Assembly (NCBI GenBank): GCA_019115485.1 | Contig: DXDM01000036.1 | Span: 1-64,000, forward strand | Direction: 5' to 3' | Length of the DNA: 64,000 bases | From: Candidatus Barnesiella excrementavium | GTDB taxonomy: Bacteria > Bacteroidota > Bacteroidia > Bacteroidales > Barnesiellaceae | In this document: piece after piece, positions 26,756 to 36,964 of the stretch | Position numbering within the stretch: position 1 is the stretch's first letter | How the letters are laid out: every line of letters begins with the position of its first letter | The notes under the pieces: model-generated | Told to the model about the DNA's origin: nothing | The model's input: the letters and a program-made list of their open reading frames with translations, nothing else | The model's database searches: none | Made by a program: the position numbers and the translations under genes

Positions 26756-28594
26756 ATGGAAAACATTTTACTGAGTTGGTACGATGGACTTATTATCGTC
26801 GTGTATCTGGTGGGCCTCGTCGTGATTGGCCTGCTGTTGAAGAAAAAGGCTTCGCAAAATCTCGACTCCTATTTGTTGGGGGGTAACAATATGCCCTGGT
26901 ATATGCTGGGAGTCTCCAACGCTTCGGGCATGTTTGATATATCGGGTACCACTTGGCTGGTAACCATACTGTTTGTCTATGGCATGAAGAGTGTGTGGTT
27001 GCCGTGGTTATGGCCGGTTTTCAATCAGATTTTTCTGATGGTCTATCTGTCGGCATGGCTTCGCCGGTCGGGGGTGCGCACAGGGGCGGAATGGATTAAT
27101 TTCCGGTTCGGTACGGGTAGAGACGCTCAATTTTCACACTGGATTATTGTCGTTTTTGCGCTGATAACCTGCTTGGCTTATTTGGCTTACGGCTTTATCG
27201 GATTGGGTAAGTTTGTTGAGATATTCATTCCCTGGGAGGTGATTGCACCCTATTTCCCGGTGGAGGTTTCTCCCGAATTTGTACCCCATGTGTACGGAAT
27301 TGTCTTTACCTTGTTTGCGGTATTTTATTCGATTTTGGGCGGCATGCTAAGTGTCGTTTGGGCCGATGTGATACAGTTTGTAATTATGGCCGTCTCGTCG
27401 ATTATCATAGCGGTCATAGCGATGGTTACCCTGGCCCATTCCAGTATGGTGGTGCCCGAGGGTTGGTTCTCGCCCTTCTTCGGCTGGACGTTAGATGTGG
27501 ATTGGAGTGGAATTTATGCCGAGGTGAATGAGAAGATAGCCTCGGACGGCTATTCCCTGTTTGGCATATTTTTTAGCCTCATGTTGTTCAAGGGGATATT
27601 GGTGAGTGTCGCCGGTCCGGCTCCTACCTATGACATGCAGAAGATTTTATCGACCAAATCGCCCAAGGAGGCCGCCAAGATGAGCGGTTTCGTTTCGGTA
27701 GTTCTATTCCCGGTGCGGTTTCTTATGGTAGCCGGTATAGCCGTGTTGGGCATTCTGTTGTATCCCGAGGTGAAATCGAGCATGATGGTGGGCGATCGCC
27801 TGGATTTTGAGCAGATACTGCCGGTTATCATCAAGCACCCGGTGATTCCGTTGGGAGTCACGGGTATCCTGTTGGCCGGTTTGCTGGCGGCGTTTATGTC
27901 GACCTTTGCCGGGACGCTGAATGCGGCACAGGCCTATTTGGTGAACGATATCTATTGCCGTTATTGGCGGCCCAACGCGTCGGCCAAGCAAATCTCCCGG
28001 GCCAATTATCTCTCGGGAATCGTCCTGGTGCTGGTGGGTATCGGTTTCGGTATCTTCGCCTTAGATGTGAACAGTGTCATGCAGTGGATTGTCTCGGGAA
28101 TATATGGAGCCTATGTCGCAGCCAATATATTGAAATGGCATTGGTGGCGGTTTAACGGGAGTGGTTTTGCCTGGGGAATGGTGGCCGGACTGGTGCCGGC
28201 GTTGATTTTCCCGCTGATTTTCGATATCTTGCCGTTGTACTATTTCCCGTTGATTCTGATTATCTCGATAGCCGGGTGCTTGATAGGTACCTATATGGAG
28301 CCGGCTACCGACAGGGAGGTCTTGAAAAGTTTTTACAAGCGCACCCGGCCCTGGGGATTCTGGAAGCCTATCCAGGAGGAGGTCCAGCGAGAGGACCCCG
28401 GATTCCAGGAAAACCGTAACTTTAAACGCGATATGTTCAATGTGGCCGTAGGTATAGTCTGGCAGTTGATGCTGGTTGCCGTTCCCATCTATTTTGTCTT
28501 GATGGACAAGCTCTATTTCCTGGCCTCGCTGGCGGTCTTGTTGGTTACCTCGTATGTCTTGAAGAAAACGTGGTATGAGAAACTTGAAGATTGA
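26756..28594 (+). CDS. Sodium:solute symporter (SSS family)
   Basis: Inner-membrane Na+-coupled transporter of 612 residues, taking sugars or related solutes into the cytosol. Hydrophobic segments fit about 13-15 helices, starting with WYDGLIIVVYLVGLVVIGLLL. SSS features include NASGMFDISGTTWL, YSILGGMLSVVWADVIQF (the family's GGxxxVxxTDxxQ region) and LLAGLLAAFMSTFAGTLNA. It is a long member, as expected for SGLT-like sugar transporters in Bacteroidota glycan loci. The next gene's ATG (28621) is 27 bp downstream. Since the later genes include a cytosolic GH9 and GH130, this symporter probably imports the disaccharides or oligosaccharides they process. Confidence 0.93.
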   Translation: MENILLSWYDGLIIVVYLVGLVVIGLLLKKKASQNLDSYLLGGNNMPWYMLGVSNASGMFDISGTTWLVTILFVYGMKSVWLPWLWPVFNQIFLMVYLSAWLRRSGVRTGAEWINFRFGTGRDAQFSHWIIVVFALITCLAYLAYGFIGLGKFVEIFIPWEVIAPYFPVEVSPEFVPHVYGIVFTLFAVFYSILGGMLSVVWADVIQFVIMAVSSIIIAVIAMVTLAHSSMVVPEGWFSPFFGWTLDVDWSGIYAEVNEKIASDGYSLFGIFFSLMLFKGILVSVAGPAPTYDMQKILSTKSPKEAAKMSGFVSVVLFPVRFLMVAGIAVLGILLYPEVKSSMMVGDRLDFEQILPVIIKHPVIPLGVTGILLAGLLAAFMSTFAGTLNAAQAYLVNDIYCRYWRPNASAKQISRANYLSGIVLVLVGIGFGIFALDVNSVMQWIVSGIYGAYVAANILKWHWWRFNGSGFAWGMVAGLVPALIFPLIFDILPLYYFPLILIISIAGCLIGTYMEPATDREVLKSFYKRTRPWGFWKPIQEEVQREDPGFQENRNFKRDMFNVAVGIVWQLMLVAVPIYFVLMDKLYFLASLAVLLVTSYVLKKTWYEKLED

Positions 28595-28620
28595 TTGGTA
28601 AATTGTTTGAACGATACGGA

Positions 28621-30777
28621 ATGAATATGCGAAGATGTGTCCTGGGTTTGATTCTGTGTGCCGCGACATGGGGCGGGAGCACGGTTCATGCCGAGTCTTT
28701 GGACTCGCAGTATACATGGAGGAATCTGTCGATAGGAGGTGGTGGGTATATGACCGGGATAAAGATTCATCACGGGAACCCCGATCTGATTTATTTGAGG
28801 ACAGATGTAGGCGGGTGCTATCGGTATGACCGTACTTTGGGCCGGCTGGTACAACTGGTTACCGGAGTCCCCTATGAGTCGTGCAATCTTTATGGAATTA
28901 ACGGTATCGCTCTTGACCCGGTCGATGAGCAGGTGGTATATGTTGCTGCCGGGAAGTATCCCGACCGAAGGCCGGCCGATGTCTTTCAATCGCAGGACCA
29001 GGGACGCACCTGGAAGCCGATGCACTTGGATAAGCGTTGGGGGGCCAACTATCACCCCTTTCGCACCGGCAACTTGTTGGAGGTGAATCCGCATACCCGT
29101 GAGTTGTGGGCGGGTACGTTGGGCGATGGATTGTGGCGCTATACCCGTGGCCGTTGGAACAAGGTCGCTACGATTCCCGATGGCTCTTTCGGGCGCAGCG
29201 CCGATGGCGGTAATCGGGCCGAAGGGCCTATTGCCATCTGTTTCGACAGTCTGGATTCCCGGTATGTGTATGTAGCGGTGAGAGGATTTGGCCTGTATCG
29301 TTCTGTCGACGGGGGCGAGAACTTTGCCCAAGTGGGGAGTATCCCTGCCGATTTTTATGATTTGTCCCTGTCGAAGGGGGGGAGCCGGTTGTTTGCCGCA
29401 GTCAATGAAAAAGGTATTTATCGGTTGGATAACTGTCGGCAAGATACGGTTTGGCGCAATGTCTCTTTTGAAGATGATAATTTGAGGGTGAGGACCGTGA
29501 CTTGCAGTCCGCACCACGAGGATTGGGTTATCTCGGCCAATGCCCAGGCCAATAGCCTGAGCCGGATTTTCCTTTCGCGCGATGGCGGCGACAGTTGGAC
29601 CCGGTTGGAGGGCAAGGCCGAGAATATTGTCACCTGGCACCCTTCGAGTTATCCCGGATCGGCCATATCGCAGTTCGCGTTTGATCCCCGGAATCCGTTG
29701 AAGGTATATTTTACCGACTGGTACAGTTTTTACAAGACCGAAAACATCTTGGCTTCACCGGTCAGATGGGATAATAAAATGGCTTACGGCCATGAAGAAA
29801 TGGTACCTGTTACGTTGGCTTCCAGCCCATCGGGCAACAGTCAGGGGGTGTTGCTGTATGTAGGAGGAGCCGACCTGAGTGCCCTGCAAATTACAGACCT
29901 CGACCGTTATTCGTCGTTGCCCAATATCCGTTCGCTGTCCCGTTCGAACCTGATGCAAGAGGTCTCGGATATAGCCTGCTATGAAAAAGACCCCGATGTG
30001 GTGGCTTTTTGCGGCGGACAAGGTTGGGCGATGTCGCGGGGCGGTTTGGCCATCACGACCGATGGAGGAAAGACCTTGCGCATGGCTCCGGGATATCTAC
30101 CTCAATGGGGGGGTGGCAAGGTCGCTATTTCGGGCGTGGACTCTCTCAACCTGGTGGTGGTGACTCCCGACGGCGTGCGTTATACGGTCGATGGCGGTGA
30201 AACGTTTCAAGAATCGGCTCTTCAACAGAAGGAAGGGTATATCCGGTCAGGCATTTTCCAGTATGTGAATCCGCTGTGTTCCGATAAGGTGAATGGCCGT
30301 TATTATCTGTATAATCGCAATACCGGAGCCTTTCTGGTCAGTGAGGACAAAGGTGCTCACTTTGTCGAGCGCAGTGTCTTGCCGGTAGCCAAAGATGAAC
30401 GTAAACTCATGATAACTACCCCTCCCGGCCAGGCAAATCATCTGTTCGCCGCCTTGGGGAGCCAGGGACTTTATTTCTCATCGGAGGCCGGGGCAAGTTG
30501 GACGAAGGTGGAGTTCTTTACCCATGCCTCGTTGATAGCCATAGGGAAAGAGGCCCCGGGTGAAGATTATCCGGCCTTGTATGTGTGGGGAAAGACCCGC
30601 GAGTTGGCGGCTTATCGGTTTTACCGTTCAATCGATGGCGGCAAGCGGTGGGATTTGGTCAACGAGCAGCCTCAGGCCGGGAATGAAACTCAGGTCATGT
30701 GTGCCGATAGAAACACGTTTGGCCGATTCTATGTAGGCACCAACGGTACTGGGGTATTTATCGCAGAATTAAAATAG
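28621..30777 (+). CDS. GH74-like secreted beta-propeller glycoside hydrolase
   Basis: The frame opens at a TTG at 28591 overlapping the symporter gene, but ATG 28621 (MNMRRCVLGLILCAATWGGSTVHA) gives a proper signal peptide. 718 residues, double beta-propeller with BNR boxes (SQDQGRTW, SVDGGENF, SRDGGDSW, SIDGGKRW). The GH74 entry motif is well kept: SIGGGGYMTGIKIHH and LRTDVGGCYRYD (Asp62). The mid-protein catalytic region reads LYVGGADLSALQ (Asp418), so both Asp positions are present, although the surrounding GG is changed. It lacks the extra C-terminal domains of the homologue at 22258, which suggests a division of labour, for example cell-surface endo-cleavage versus periplasmic trimming. 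It ends 7 bp before the GH9 gene. Confidence 0.84.
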   Translation: MNMRRCVLGLILCAATWGGSTVHAESLDSQYTWRNLSIGGGGYMTGIKIHHGNPDLIYLRTDVGGCYRYDRTLGRLVQLVTGVPYESCNLYGINGIALDPVDEQVVYVAAGKYPDRRPADVFQSQDQGRTWKPMHLDKRWGANYHPFRTGNLLEVNPHTRELWAGTLGDGLWRYTRGRWNKVATIPDGSFGRSADGGNRAEGPIAICFDSLDSRYVYVAVRGFGLYRSVDGGENFAQVGSIPADFYDLSLSKGGSRLFAAVNEKGIYRLDNCRQDTVWRNVSFEDDNLRVRTVTCSPHHEDWVISANAQANSLSRIFLSRDGGDSWTRLEGKAENIVTWHPSSYPGSAISQFAFDPRNPLKVYFTDWYSFYKTENILASPVRWDNKMAYGHEEMVPVTLASSPSGNSQGVLLYVGGADLSALQITDLDRYSSLPNIRSLSRSNLMQEVSDIACYEKDPDVVAFCGGQGWAMSRGGLAITTDGGKTLRMAPGYLPQWGGGKVAISGVDSLNLVVVTPDGVRYTVDGGETFQESALQQKEGYIRSGIFQYVNPLCSDKVNGRYYLYNRNTGAFLVSEDKGAHFVERSVLPVAKDERKLMITTPPGQANHLFAALGSQGLYFSSEAGASWTKVEFFTHASLIAIGKEAPGEDYPALYVWGKTRELAAYRFYRSIDGGKRWDLVNEQPQAGNETQVMCADRNTFGRFYVGTNGTGVFIAELK

Positions 30778-30784
30778 TGGAGTT

Positions 30785-32554
30785 ATGAATCGGGAAGTGA
30801 GAATACATGTAAACCACATCGGCTTTTTGTGTCGGGCACGCAAGTGGTTTGTGATGGACTATGTCGAAGGGGTTACCGCTTTTGAGGTTCAGGATATGGG
30901 CATGCCTGCCAATGAATCGTTGGGCGGATATGAAGACTGGGAGTGTATTTATCGAGGTACATTGGAACCGAGTCGCACCGATATGGGAACCTGTTGGGTA
31001 GGCGATTTTTCGGCCGTGGAGAAGCCCGGTATTTATCGCATCGTGGTGAAGGATATAGATGCCCGGTCATATCAGTTTATGATTTCCGACGGGGCCTATT
31101 CAAAGCTACCACGCTATTTCCTCGATTTTATTCACGACCGTCGCTCGGGCGCGTTTAGCAACGACTGGCGGCGGGCCAGTCATCTCGACGACGCCGTGCG
31201 CAGTGACAATGGAGAGTATGTCGATGTGTCGGGAGGCTGGTACGATGCCGGGGATTTGAGAAAGTGGATGACCATGTCCAATCTGCCGGCCATAGCTTTC
31301 TCCGATATGTATGAGCGGGGATATTTCCCGTGGAATCATTTTGCCGATGAACATGTGGCCGATAACGACTGGGTGACGGAAACGGCATGGGTAATTCCCT
31401 ATCTCCTCAAAATGCAGGCGCCATCGGGCTACTTTTACGAAGGGGTAGGATTAGGCGGGGCAGCCCGTCGTTTGCCTGGTATGACCTGGTGGTATGAGAA
31501 TCATTCGGGCTGCTATGGCGATAATTCGGATAACCGGTTTACCGACAATAAGGTACTGTCGGGTGATGAACGAAAGGTAAGGACGGCTTACAATCCCATG
31601 GTGCAGTATATCACTCAGTATATTTTGCTGCGGTCGGCCCGGACGGTGGCTACGGTCGATGCCGAACTGGCCCGGCGAGCCGTAGCGGCGGCCCAAAAAA
31701 GTTGGGAATATGCGTGGTCTGCACCGATTGACGAGGAACGGGCTTCTGACCTGACCGCCACTAAGGCTTGGAAACTTCTGGCGGCGGTCGAGTTGTATAA
31801 ACGGGGGTGGATACCGGCATCTGTCTTGGAAGAGGAAACCGAGGCTTTGCTCGATTTGCAGGACCGCAAATACGGATTCTGGTATTACGATGTCGCTAAG
31901 GAATCTCCTTATCGGGGCATACAACATTCGGCACAGCCGCTTATTGCTCTCTGCCGAGTCTATCCGCATTCTCCCAGTGAGGCGTTGAACCGGAAAATCG
32001 AGGAGGCTGTGAACCGACATTGGGAACGGTATGTGTTGCCCATGTCACGCACGAATCCGTTCCGCATTATTCCGTATGGCTGCTGGTTTAAGCCCGCGAC
32101 AGAAGATTATTACCGCCGTACACCGCAGGGACTGTTTTATCGGTTCTTCATGCCCGATTGTTCGGTTCAGAAGATTAATCACGGGTTGTCGGGCCATTGG
32201 ACCAGTTGGGCACATGGGCTGGCCCTGGCGTCGCAAGTGTTTGGCAATCGGGATATGGAACAGATTGCCTGGGCTCAGTTGTACTGGCTTATGGGGGGGA
32301 ATCAGTTGGATTCCTGCTTGATCAGTGGGGTCGGGTATAACAATCCCATGCCTCACAGCCGTTTCCATGGCACCATGGTCGGTGGGTTCTGTGTGGGACC
32401 CCGCGGTGACAAGAATGATTCGATAGTCATTGACCTGGACCGCCGGGCCGAATGGAATTCGACGGAATATTGGAATTGTCCCGTAGCCAATACCTTGATG
32501 GCTTTCTCTGTGTTACTCCCGTCGAGTATCGACGAAAGAGACAAGTTGGGGTAA
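30785..32554 (+). CDS. Cytosolic GH9-family glycosidase
   Basis: Inverting (alpha/alpha)6-barrel enzyme on beta-linked glucose-type oligosaccharides. The protein starts MNREVRIHVNHIGFLCRARKW with no signal peptide: this is directly the Ig-like CelD_N domain (about 4-105). The GH9 barrel follows (about 110-580) with SGGWYDAGD (Asp154, Asp157, the catalytic base region), the His motif PHSRFHG (about 523-529) and a C-terminal acidic motif AEWNSTEYWNCPVANTLMA (Glu556 or Glu561 as acid). In GH9 the combination of N-terminal Ig domain and no export signal is known from intracellular exo-glucosidases/glucosaminidases rather than secreted cellulases, so I infer cytosolic trimming of imported oligosaccharides. 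It is in the same run as the symporter and the GH3-GH130 pair. Confidence 0.86.
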   Translation: MNREVRIHVNHIGFLCRARKWFVMDYVEGVTAFEVQDMGMPANESLGGYEDWECIYRGTLEPSRTDMGTCWVGDFSAVEKPGIYRIVVKDIDARSYQFMISDGAYSKLPRYFLDFIHDRRSGAFSNDWRRASHLDDAVRSDNGEYVDVSGGWYDAGDLRKWMTMSNLPAIAFSDMYERGYFPWNHFADEHVADNDWVTETAWVIPYLLKMQAPSGYFYEGVGLGGAARRLPGMTWWYENHSGCYGDNSDNRFTDNKVLSGDERKVRTAYNPMVQYITQYILLRSARTVATVDAELARRAVAAAQKSWEYAWSAPIDEERASDLTATKAWKLLAAVELYKRGWIPASVLEEETEALLDLQDRKYGFWYYDVAKESPYRGIQHSAQPLIALCRVYPHSPSEALNRKIEEAVNRHWERYVLPMSRTNPFRIIPYGCWFKPATEDYYRRTPQGLFYRFFMPDCSVQKINHGLSGHWTSWAHGLALASQVFGNRDMEQIAWAQLYWLMGGNQLDSCLISGVGYNNPMPHSRFHGTMVGGFCVGPRGDKNDSIVIDLDRRAEWNSTEYWNCPVANTLMAFSVLLPSSIDERDKLG

Positions 32555-32601
32555 TGTTTGTCGAGAAATATGTTACATGAATAATTTAATAGAGCGAGGT
32601 T

Positions 32602-34923
32602 ATGAAGATAGTTTGTCGTTTTGGGGTCTTGTTGAGTGCAGGTCTGTTGCTGGCCTGTTCATCGCAAGATTATAGAGACCCATCGTTACCGCCTCAAAAA
32701 AGAGCCGAGTTGTTGTTGAAGCAGATGAGTGTCGAGGAGAAGGTGGCTCAGCTGTATAGCACTGCCGAGCAGACTTTTATTGTGGACCGGGGGGCGAATA
32801 TCGATTCGTTGAAACAGAAAATGCCTTACGGTACAGGTATTCTGTATCTCAACATGTATGGAGATCCGCAGGAATATGCCCAACGGGCCAATGACTACCA
32901 GCGTTATTTCGTGGAGCATACCCGGTTGGGTATCCCGGCTCTGTTTGGTGGGGAGGGGCTGCATGGGTTCATGGCCCAAGATGCCACGTTTTTTCCGCAG
33001 GCGATAGCCCTGGGGTGTACATTTGACCCCGATTTGGCTGAGCGTGTCTATGCAGCGGTTGCTTTGGAGATGCGCTCCCGGGGTGTAACCCAAGTGTTGA
33101 GCCCGGTAGTTGACGTGGCTCGCGATCCCCGATGGGGACGCACCGAGGAGTGTTTCTCGGAAGACCCGTATCTGGTTGCCAGCATGGGGCTGGCTGCGGT
33201 TCGGGGATTTCAAGGACGGACTCCCGACGATTTGAAAACCAATCGCCATCTTATTGCTACCTTGAAACATTTTGTAGGGCATGGCCAGCCCGAGGGAGGG
33301 CGTAATATAGCTCCCGTAGCTTGTTCGTCCCGCGACGTGCGTGAGGTACACATGTACCCCTTCGAGGTGTGCGTCAAAGAGGGCAATGCCTTGTCGGTCA
33401 TGGCCTCGTATAACGATTTGGAAGGGGTGCAGAACCATGCCAATAAATGGCTGCTCACCGATGTCTTGTGCAACGAATGGGGGTTTGACGGATATATTAC
33501 GGGCGATGCGGGCGGAGTCGATGAGTTGTTCATGATTCATCATCTGGCGGCCGATGCCAAAGGTGCGGCCAAACTGGCGATTGAAGCTGGTGTCGATGTG
33601 GAATTGGTGCGACATATCAATACGTTCAAGAATCTGACAGAGCTCGTGCGGTCGGGCGAAGTTGATGAAAAGTATTTGGACCGGGCCGTGTTGCGGCTGT
33701 TGACCCAAAAGTTTAGAGCCGGTATTTTTGAGCACCCGTATGTCGATACGGCACAGGTGGTATATCGGACCGATGCTCATCGGGCTTTGGCGCTTGAAGC
33801 GGCAAGGAAAGCCGCCGTGCTGTTGAAAAACGAGTCGGGCCTGTTGCCTCTCGATTCCCGTAAAATAAAAACGCTGGCGGTAATTGGCCCTAATGCGGCG
33901 GGCGTGCATCTGGGAGGATACTCTCCCGACCCCCATGTGGGCGTGAGCATTCTCGACGGTATCCGGGACTATGCAAAGGGAAAGTTCGACGTGCTTTATG
34001 CCGAAGGGTGCAAGATTACGCAGCAGACGCCCTCGTTCTGGGGCGATAATGAAACTCCCAATACGCAAGCCGATGATCGGCGTTTGATTGCCGAGGCCGT
34101 GCGTTGTGCCGCCCGGGCCGATGCCGTAGTTTTGGTGTTGGGCGATAATGTTTCGACCTGTCGGGAGGCTTGGTCGGAGGTGCACCGGGGCGACCGGGAT
34201 AACCTGGATTTGCTGGGTTTGCAGAATGAATTGGTCGACAAAATCGTTGCCTTGCATAAACCGGTGGTTGCGTTGGTACTGGGAGGAAGGCCCTTGGCCA
34301 TCTGCCATCTCGATGAAAAGGTGCCGGCCATATTCCAGGGCTTCTACCTGGGTCAGGAGGGGGGCCATGCTTTTGCCGACCTCTTGTTCGGCGAAGTTGC
34401 GCCAAGCGGAAAGTTGAGCATCTCGATGCCTCGGAACGTAGGGCAGTTGCCGGTTTATTATAATCATAAGCCTTCGTTGATGCGAAGCTATTTATGGTCC
34501 GAGACCTCTCCGCTCTATCCCTTTGGGCATGGGCTTTCCTATACTGATTTCGAATATGCCGATTTGAAGATTGACCAGACCGAGATAGGTGTGGGAGACT
34601 CTTTGAAGGTAAGTTGCATGTTGAGGAATGTAGGAACGCGTGAGGGTACGGAGGTCGTGCAACTGTACATTCGCGACACCGTATCGTCGGTTACACGTCC
34701 TGTGATGGAGTTGAAGGATTTCAAGCGGGCCGATCTGCTACCGGGCGACAGCTGCCGGATTGAGTTTGTGGTTACGCCCGAAAAGCTGATGATGTATGAC
34801 CTGGATATGAACCGTCGGGTGGAGCCCGGAGTATTTGAATTGATGATTGGCTCGTCGTCCCAAGACATTCGACAGAGAACCACTTTTATAGTTAAGGACA
34901 CAGAAAAGAAGAATAAACGATGA
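32602..34923 (+). CDS. GH3-family beta-glucosidase/xylosidase lipoprotein
   Basis: Lipoprotein signal [19 protein letters not shown] (Cys19), so likely periplasm-facing or surface-anchored. The 773 residues show the complete GH3 order: TIM barrel (about 25-370), alpha/beta sandwich (about 395-620) and fibronectin-III-like domain (about 665-765, with [16 protein letters not shown]). [14 protein letters not shown] and [18 protein letters not shown] are standard; the nucleophile is Asp302 in [13 protein letters not shown], with the family's SDW replaced by GDA, a variation seen in several GH3 subgroups. The stop codon overlaps the ATG of the GH130 gene by 4 bp, indicating translational coupling. 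It removes terminal beta-linked glucose or xylose from oligosaccharides; which one is not decided. Confidence 0.92.
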   Translation: MKIVCRFGVLLSAGLLLACSSQDYRDPSLPPQKRAELLLKQMSVEEKVAQLYSTAEQTFIVDRGANIDSLKQKMPYGTGILYLNMYGDPQEYAQRANDYQRYFVEHTRLGIPALFGGEGLHGFMAQDATFFPQAIALGCTFDPDLAERVYAAVALEMRSRGVTQVLSPVVDVARDPRWGRTEECFSEDPYLVASMGLAAVRGFQGRTPDDLKTNRHLIATLKHFVGHGQPEGGRNIAPVACSSRDVREVHMYPFEVCVKEGNALSVMASYNDLEGVQNHANKWLLTDVLCNEWGFDGYITGDAGGVDELFMIHHLAADAKGAAKLAIEAGVDVELVRHINTFKNLTELVRSGEVDEKYLDRAVLRLLTQKFRAGIFEHPYVDTAQVVYRTDAHRALALEAARKAAVLLKNESGLLPLDSRKIKTLAVIGPNAAGVHLGGYSPDPHVGVSILDGIRDYAKGKFDVLYAEGCKITQQTPSFWGDNETPNTQADDRRLIAEAVRCAARADAVVLVLGDNVSTCREAWSEVHRGDRDNLDLLGLQNELVDKIVALHKPVVALVLGGRPLAICHLDEKVPAIFQGFYLGQEGGHAFADLLFGEVAPSGKLSISMPRNVGQLPVYYNHKPSLMRSYLWSETSPLYPFGHGLSYTDFEYADLKIDQTEIGVGDSLKVSCMLRNVGTREGTEVVQLYIRDTVSSVTRPVMELKDFKRADLLPGDSCRIEFVVTPEKLMMYDLDMNRRVEPGVFELMIGSSSQDIRQRTTFIVKDTEKKNKR

Positions 34924-36086
34924 AAAGCAATTTTGAGCAGAATAAGGAAAAATTGATCGGGGATTATAATTTACTGATTAATCGGCGGAACGAGAAAATC
35001 GATGGCAATGGCGTGTATTGTCGGTATAAGTATCCGGTCCTGACAGCCGGTCACCTCCCTTTGGACTGGCGATACGACTTTAATCCAACGACCAATCCGT
35101 TTTTGATGGAGCGCATAGGAGTAAATGCCGCATTTAACTCGGGTGCTATCAAATGGAAGGGCCGTTATCTGTTGGTGGTACGGGTCGAAGGCTATGACCG
35201 CAAATCGTTCTTTGCAATTGCCGAGAGCCCCAATGGGATAGATCAATTTAAGTTCTGGGATTATCCGGTAGTGATTCCTCCGAGCGACCCTCAGGAGACC
35301 AACGTGTATGACATGCGTTTGACGCTTCATCAAGATGGGTGGATTTATGGCATATTTTGCAGCGAACGGCTGGACCCGAAGGCTCCGGAAGGCGATTTGT
35401 CGTCGGCGATTGCCTCGGCGGGTATCGTAAGGACCAGGGATTTGAAAACGTGGGAACGGCTGCCCAATTTGCAATCGCGGTCGCAACAGCGCAATGTCGT
35501 CTTACACCCCGAATTCGTTCATGGCAAATATGCCTTGTATACCCGGCCGCAGGAGGATTTTATCTCTACGGGTCGCGGTGGCGGAATAGGCTGGGCATTG
35601 GTCGATGATATGACGAACGCTCAGATTCACGATGAGAAAATAATCAATTATCGGGCTTACCATACCATCAAAGAGGTAAAAAACGGTGAAGGTCCTCACC
35701 CGATAAAGACCGAGAAAGGGTGGCTTCATTTGGCTCATGGCGTAAGAGCTTGTGCCTCGGGGTTGAGGTATGTACTCTATCTATACATGACAGCCTTGGA
35801 CGACCCTGCGCGGGTGATAGCCGAGCCGGGCGGATATTTTATGGCTCCGATGGGCGATGAACGGATAGGCGATGTATCGAATGTCCTGTTCTCCAACGGT
35901 TGGATTGCCGATGACGATGGGACGGTGTTTATCTACTACGCCTCGTCCGATACCCGAATGCATGTGGCTACGTCGACCATAGACCGCCTGGTCGATTATT
36001 GCTTGAATACACCCAAAGACGGTTTGCATTTTTACGATTCGGTTTCTACCATTATTGATTTGATAGACCGCAATCGCTCCTTGTAG
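34920..36086 (+). CDS. GH130 4-O-beta-D-mannosyl-D-glucose phosphorylase-like enzyme
   Basis: Cytosolic five-bladed beta-propeller phosphorylase: beta-mannosyl-1,4-glucose + Pi gives mannose 1-phosphate + glucose, the last step of beta-mannan/glucomannan breakdown in gut Bacteroides. No signal peptide. The 388-residue length and the blocks [37 protein letters not shown] and [20 protein letters not shown] are those of the mannosylglucose phosphorylase branch; Asp131 in VYDMRL is the position of the known catalytic Asp. Its ATG overlaps the GH3 stop (ATGA), so the two are co-translated. It is the last gene of the + strand region, followed by two hairpins. I am confident of GH130 and fairly confident of this branch, less so of the physiological substrate. 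Confidence 0.9.
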   Translation: MKSNFEQNKEKLIGDYNLLINRRNEKIDGNGVYCRYKYPVLTAGHLPLDWRYDFNPTTNPFLMERIGVNAAFNSGAIKWKGRYLLVVRVEGYDRKSFFAIAESPNGIDQFKFWDYPVVIPPSDPQETNVYDMRLTLHQDGWIYGIFCSERLDPKAPEGDLSSAIASAGIVRTRDLKTWERLPNLQSRSQQRNVVLHPEFVHGKYALYTRPQEDFISTGRGGGIGWALVDDMTNAQIHDEKIINYRAYHTIKEVKNGEGPHPIKTEKGWLHLAHGVRACASGLRYVLYLYMTALDDPARVIAEPGGYFMAPMGDERIGDVSNVLFSNGWIADDDGTVFIYYASSDTRMHVATSTIDRLVDYCLNTPKDGLHFYDSVSTIIDLIDRNRSL

Positions 36087-36124
36087 CCGTTGGCAGCATA
36101 CGATAATAAAAAAGATGGATAAAG

Positions 36125-36181
36125 ACAGCCCGCTATCGGCGGGCTGTTGGCGTAATCGGGAGAGGGGACAACCCGTTACGC
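36125..36181 (+). terminator. Double hairpin between convergent genes
   Basis: The first stem is 9 bp (36125-36133 ACAGCCCGC with 36139-36147). A second stem (36150-36160 with 36172-36181, one bulged T) follows immediately. On the minus strand the first hairpin is followed by a T-rich stretch (CTTTATCCATCTTTTTTATT), so it can stop the flavodoxin transcript, and on the + strand the GH130 transcript. Nothing else is visible in 36087-36275. Confidence 0.7.
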
Positions 36182-36275
36182 GGGGAGGGGAAAGGCGTTG
36201 CGCCGCATGGAAGATGGAAACGAGCCGGGATACACCCTTTCACACGGGCTTCGCATTTCCCGGATTGTTGCCGGG

Positions 36276-36830
36276 CTATTTGAGCAGGTTGAGGCGCTTC
36301 AACCACTTGTCGACCTCGGGGCGGCAGGTCGATACCGAGCCGTCGCGCACCGAGAGTCCGTCGAGGAAGGTGGCCTCGGGACACAACGCTTTGAGGTCGT
36401 CGTTGGCATGACCGAACCGGCCTCCACCGTGCGTCATAAAGGGAACGACGGTCTTCCCGGAGAAATCGTAGCTCTTCATGAATGTGGCGACAGGCGGAGC
36501 CACGGTGCTCCACCAGTTGGGCGAGCCGATGAAGATGACATCATATGCCTCAAAATCTTTCACCCGCTCTTTCAAGTCCGGGTGCTTGTGAGCATTGATT
36601 TCACGTTTGGCCACATCGAGCAACGAGCTGTAATCGGTGGGATAATTCTGTTGTGGGATAATCTCGAAGAGGTCGGCACCGGTAGCCTCACTGATTGCTT
36701 GGGCCACGGTGCGGGTATTGCCGCTGTGGGAGAAATAGGCGACAAGCATCTTGTGCCCCCCTTTTCGATTTTGAGCCGGCAGGGCGATACAGGAAAACAT
36801 AAGCATGGCTAATACAATTTTTTGAATCAT
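36276..36830 (-). CDS. Exported flavodoxin-like protein
   Basis: 184 residues. The N-terminal 20 residues (MIQKIVLAMLMFSCIALPAQ) look like a signal peptide, so the protein probably acts in the periplasm. The flavodoxin fold begins at MLVAYFSHSGNTRTVAQAI (about 28-46), whose SHSGNT loop binds the FMN phosphate. YDVIFIGSPNWWSTVAPPV and VVPFMTHGGGRFGHA form the other two FMN loops. The family (flavodoxin_4-like) is common in Bacteroidota as periplasmic or secreted electron carriers or NADPH:quinone-type oxidoreductases. An internal Met at residue 28 would give a cytosolic form; the hydrophobic leader argues for the longer one. Single gene with its own candidate promoter at 36868-36875. Confidence 0.88.
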   Translation of the reverse strand: MIQKIVLAMLMFSCIALPAQNRKGGHKMLVAYFSHSGNTRTVAQAISEATGADLFEIIPQQNYPTDYSSLLDVAKREINAHKHPDLKERVKDFEAYDVIFIGSPNWWSTVAPPVATFMKSYDFSGKTVVPFMTHGGGRFGHANDDLKALCPEATFLDGLSVRDGSVSTCRPEVDKWLKRLNLLK

Positions 36831-36867
36831 ACGATATATTATTTGTAGAAGATTGAATTTTACGCTA

Positions 36868-36875
36868 CAAAATTA
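36868..36875 (-). promoter_or_regulatory. Candidate promoter -7 box for the flavodoxin gene
   Basis: On the minus strand the bases read TAATTTTG, a full match to the Bacteroides -7 consensus TAnnTTTG, about 38 bp before the ATG. No clear -33 TTTG at the normal spacing. Confidence 0.45.
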
Positions 36876-36964
36876 TATCGCTCGCCTGCTTGCCGTTGTA
36901 TATGAATTACAGATAGATATACCCTTTTTACCGGTTGGAGAAATTAAATGAATGAATCAAGACC

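Noticed and set aside
32686-34467. Minus-strand open frame of 593 codons opposite the GH3 gene
   Set aside because: The + strand codes an intact GH3 with all catalytic motifs; the antisense translation has no recognisable domain or signal.
36198-36812. + strand open frame of 204 codons
   Set aside because: Antisense to the flavodoxin-like gene and covers the terminator hairpins; no domain.
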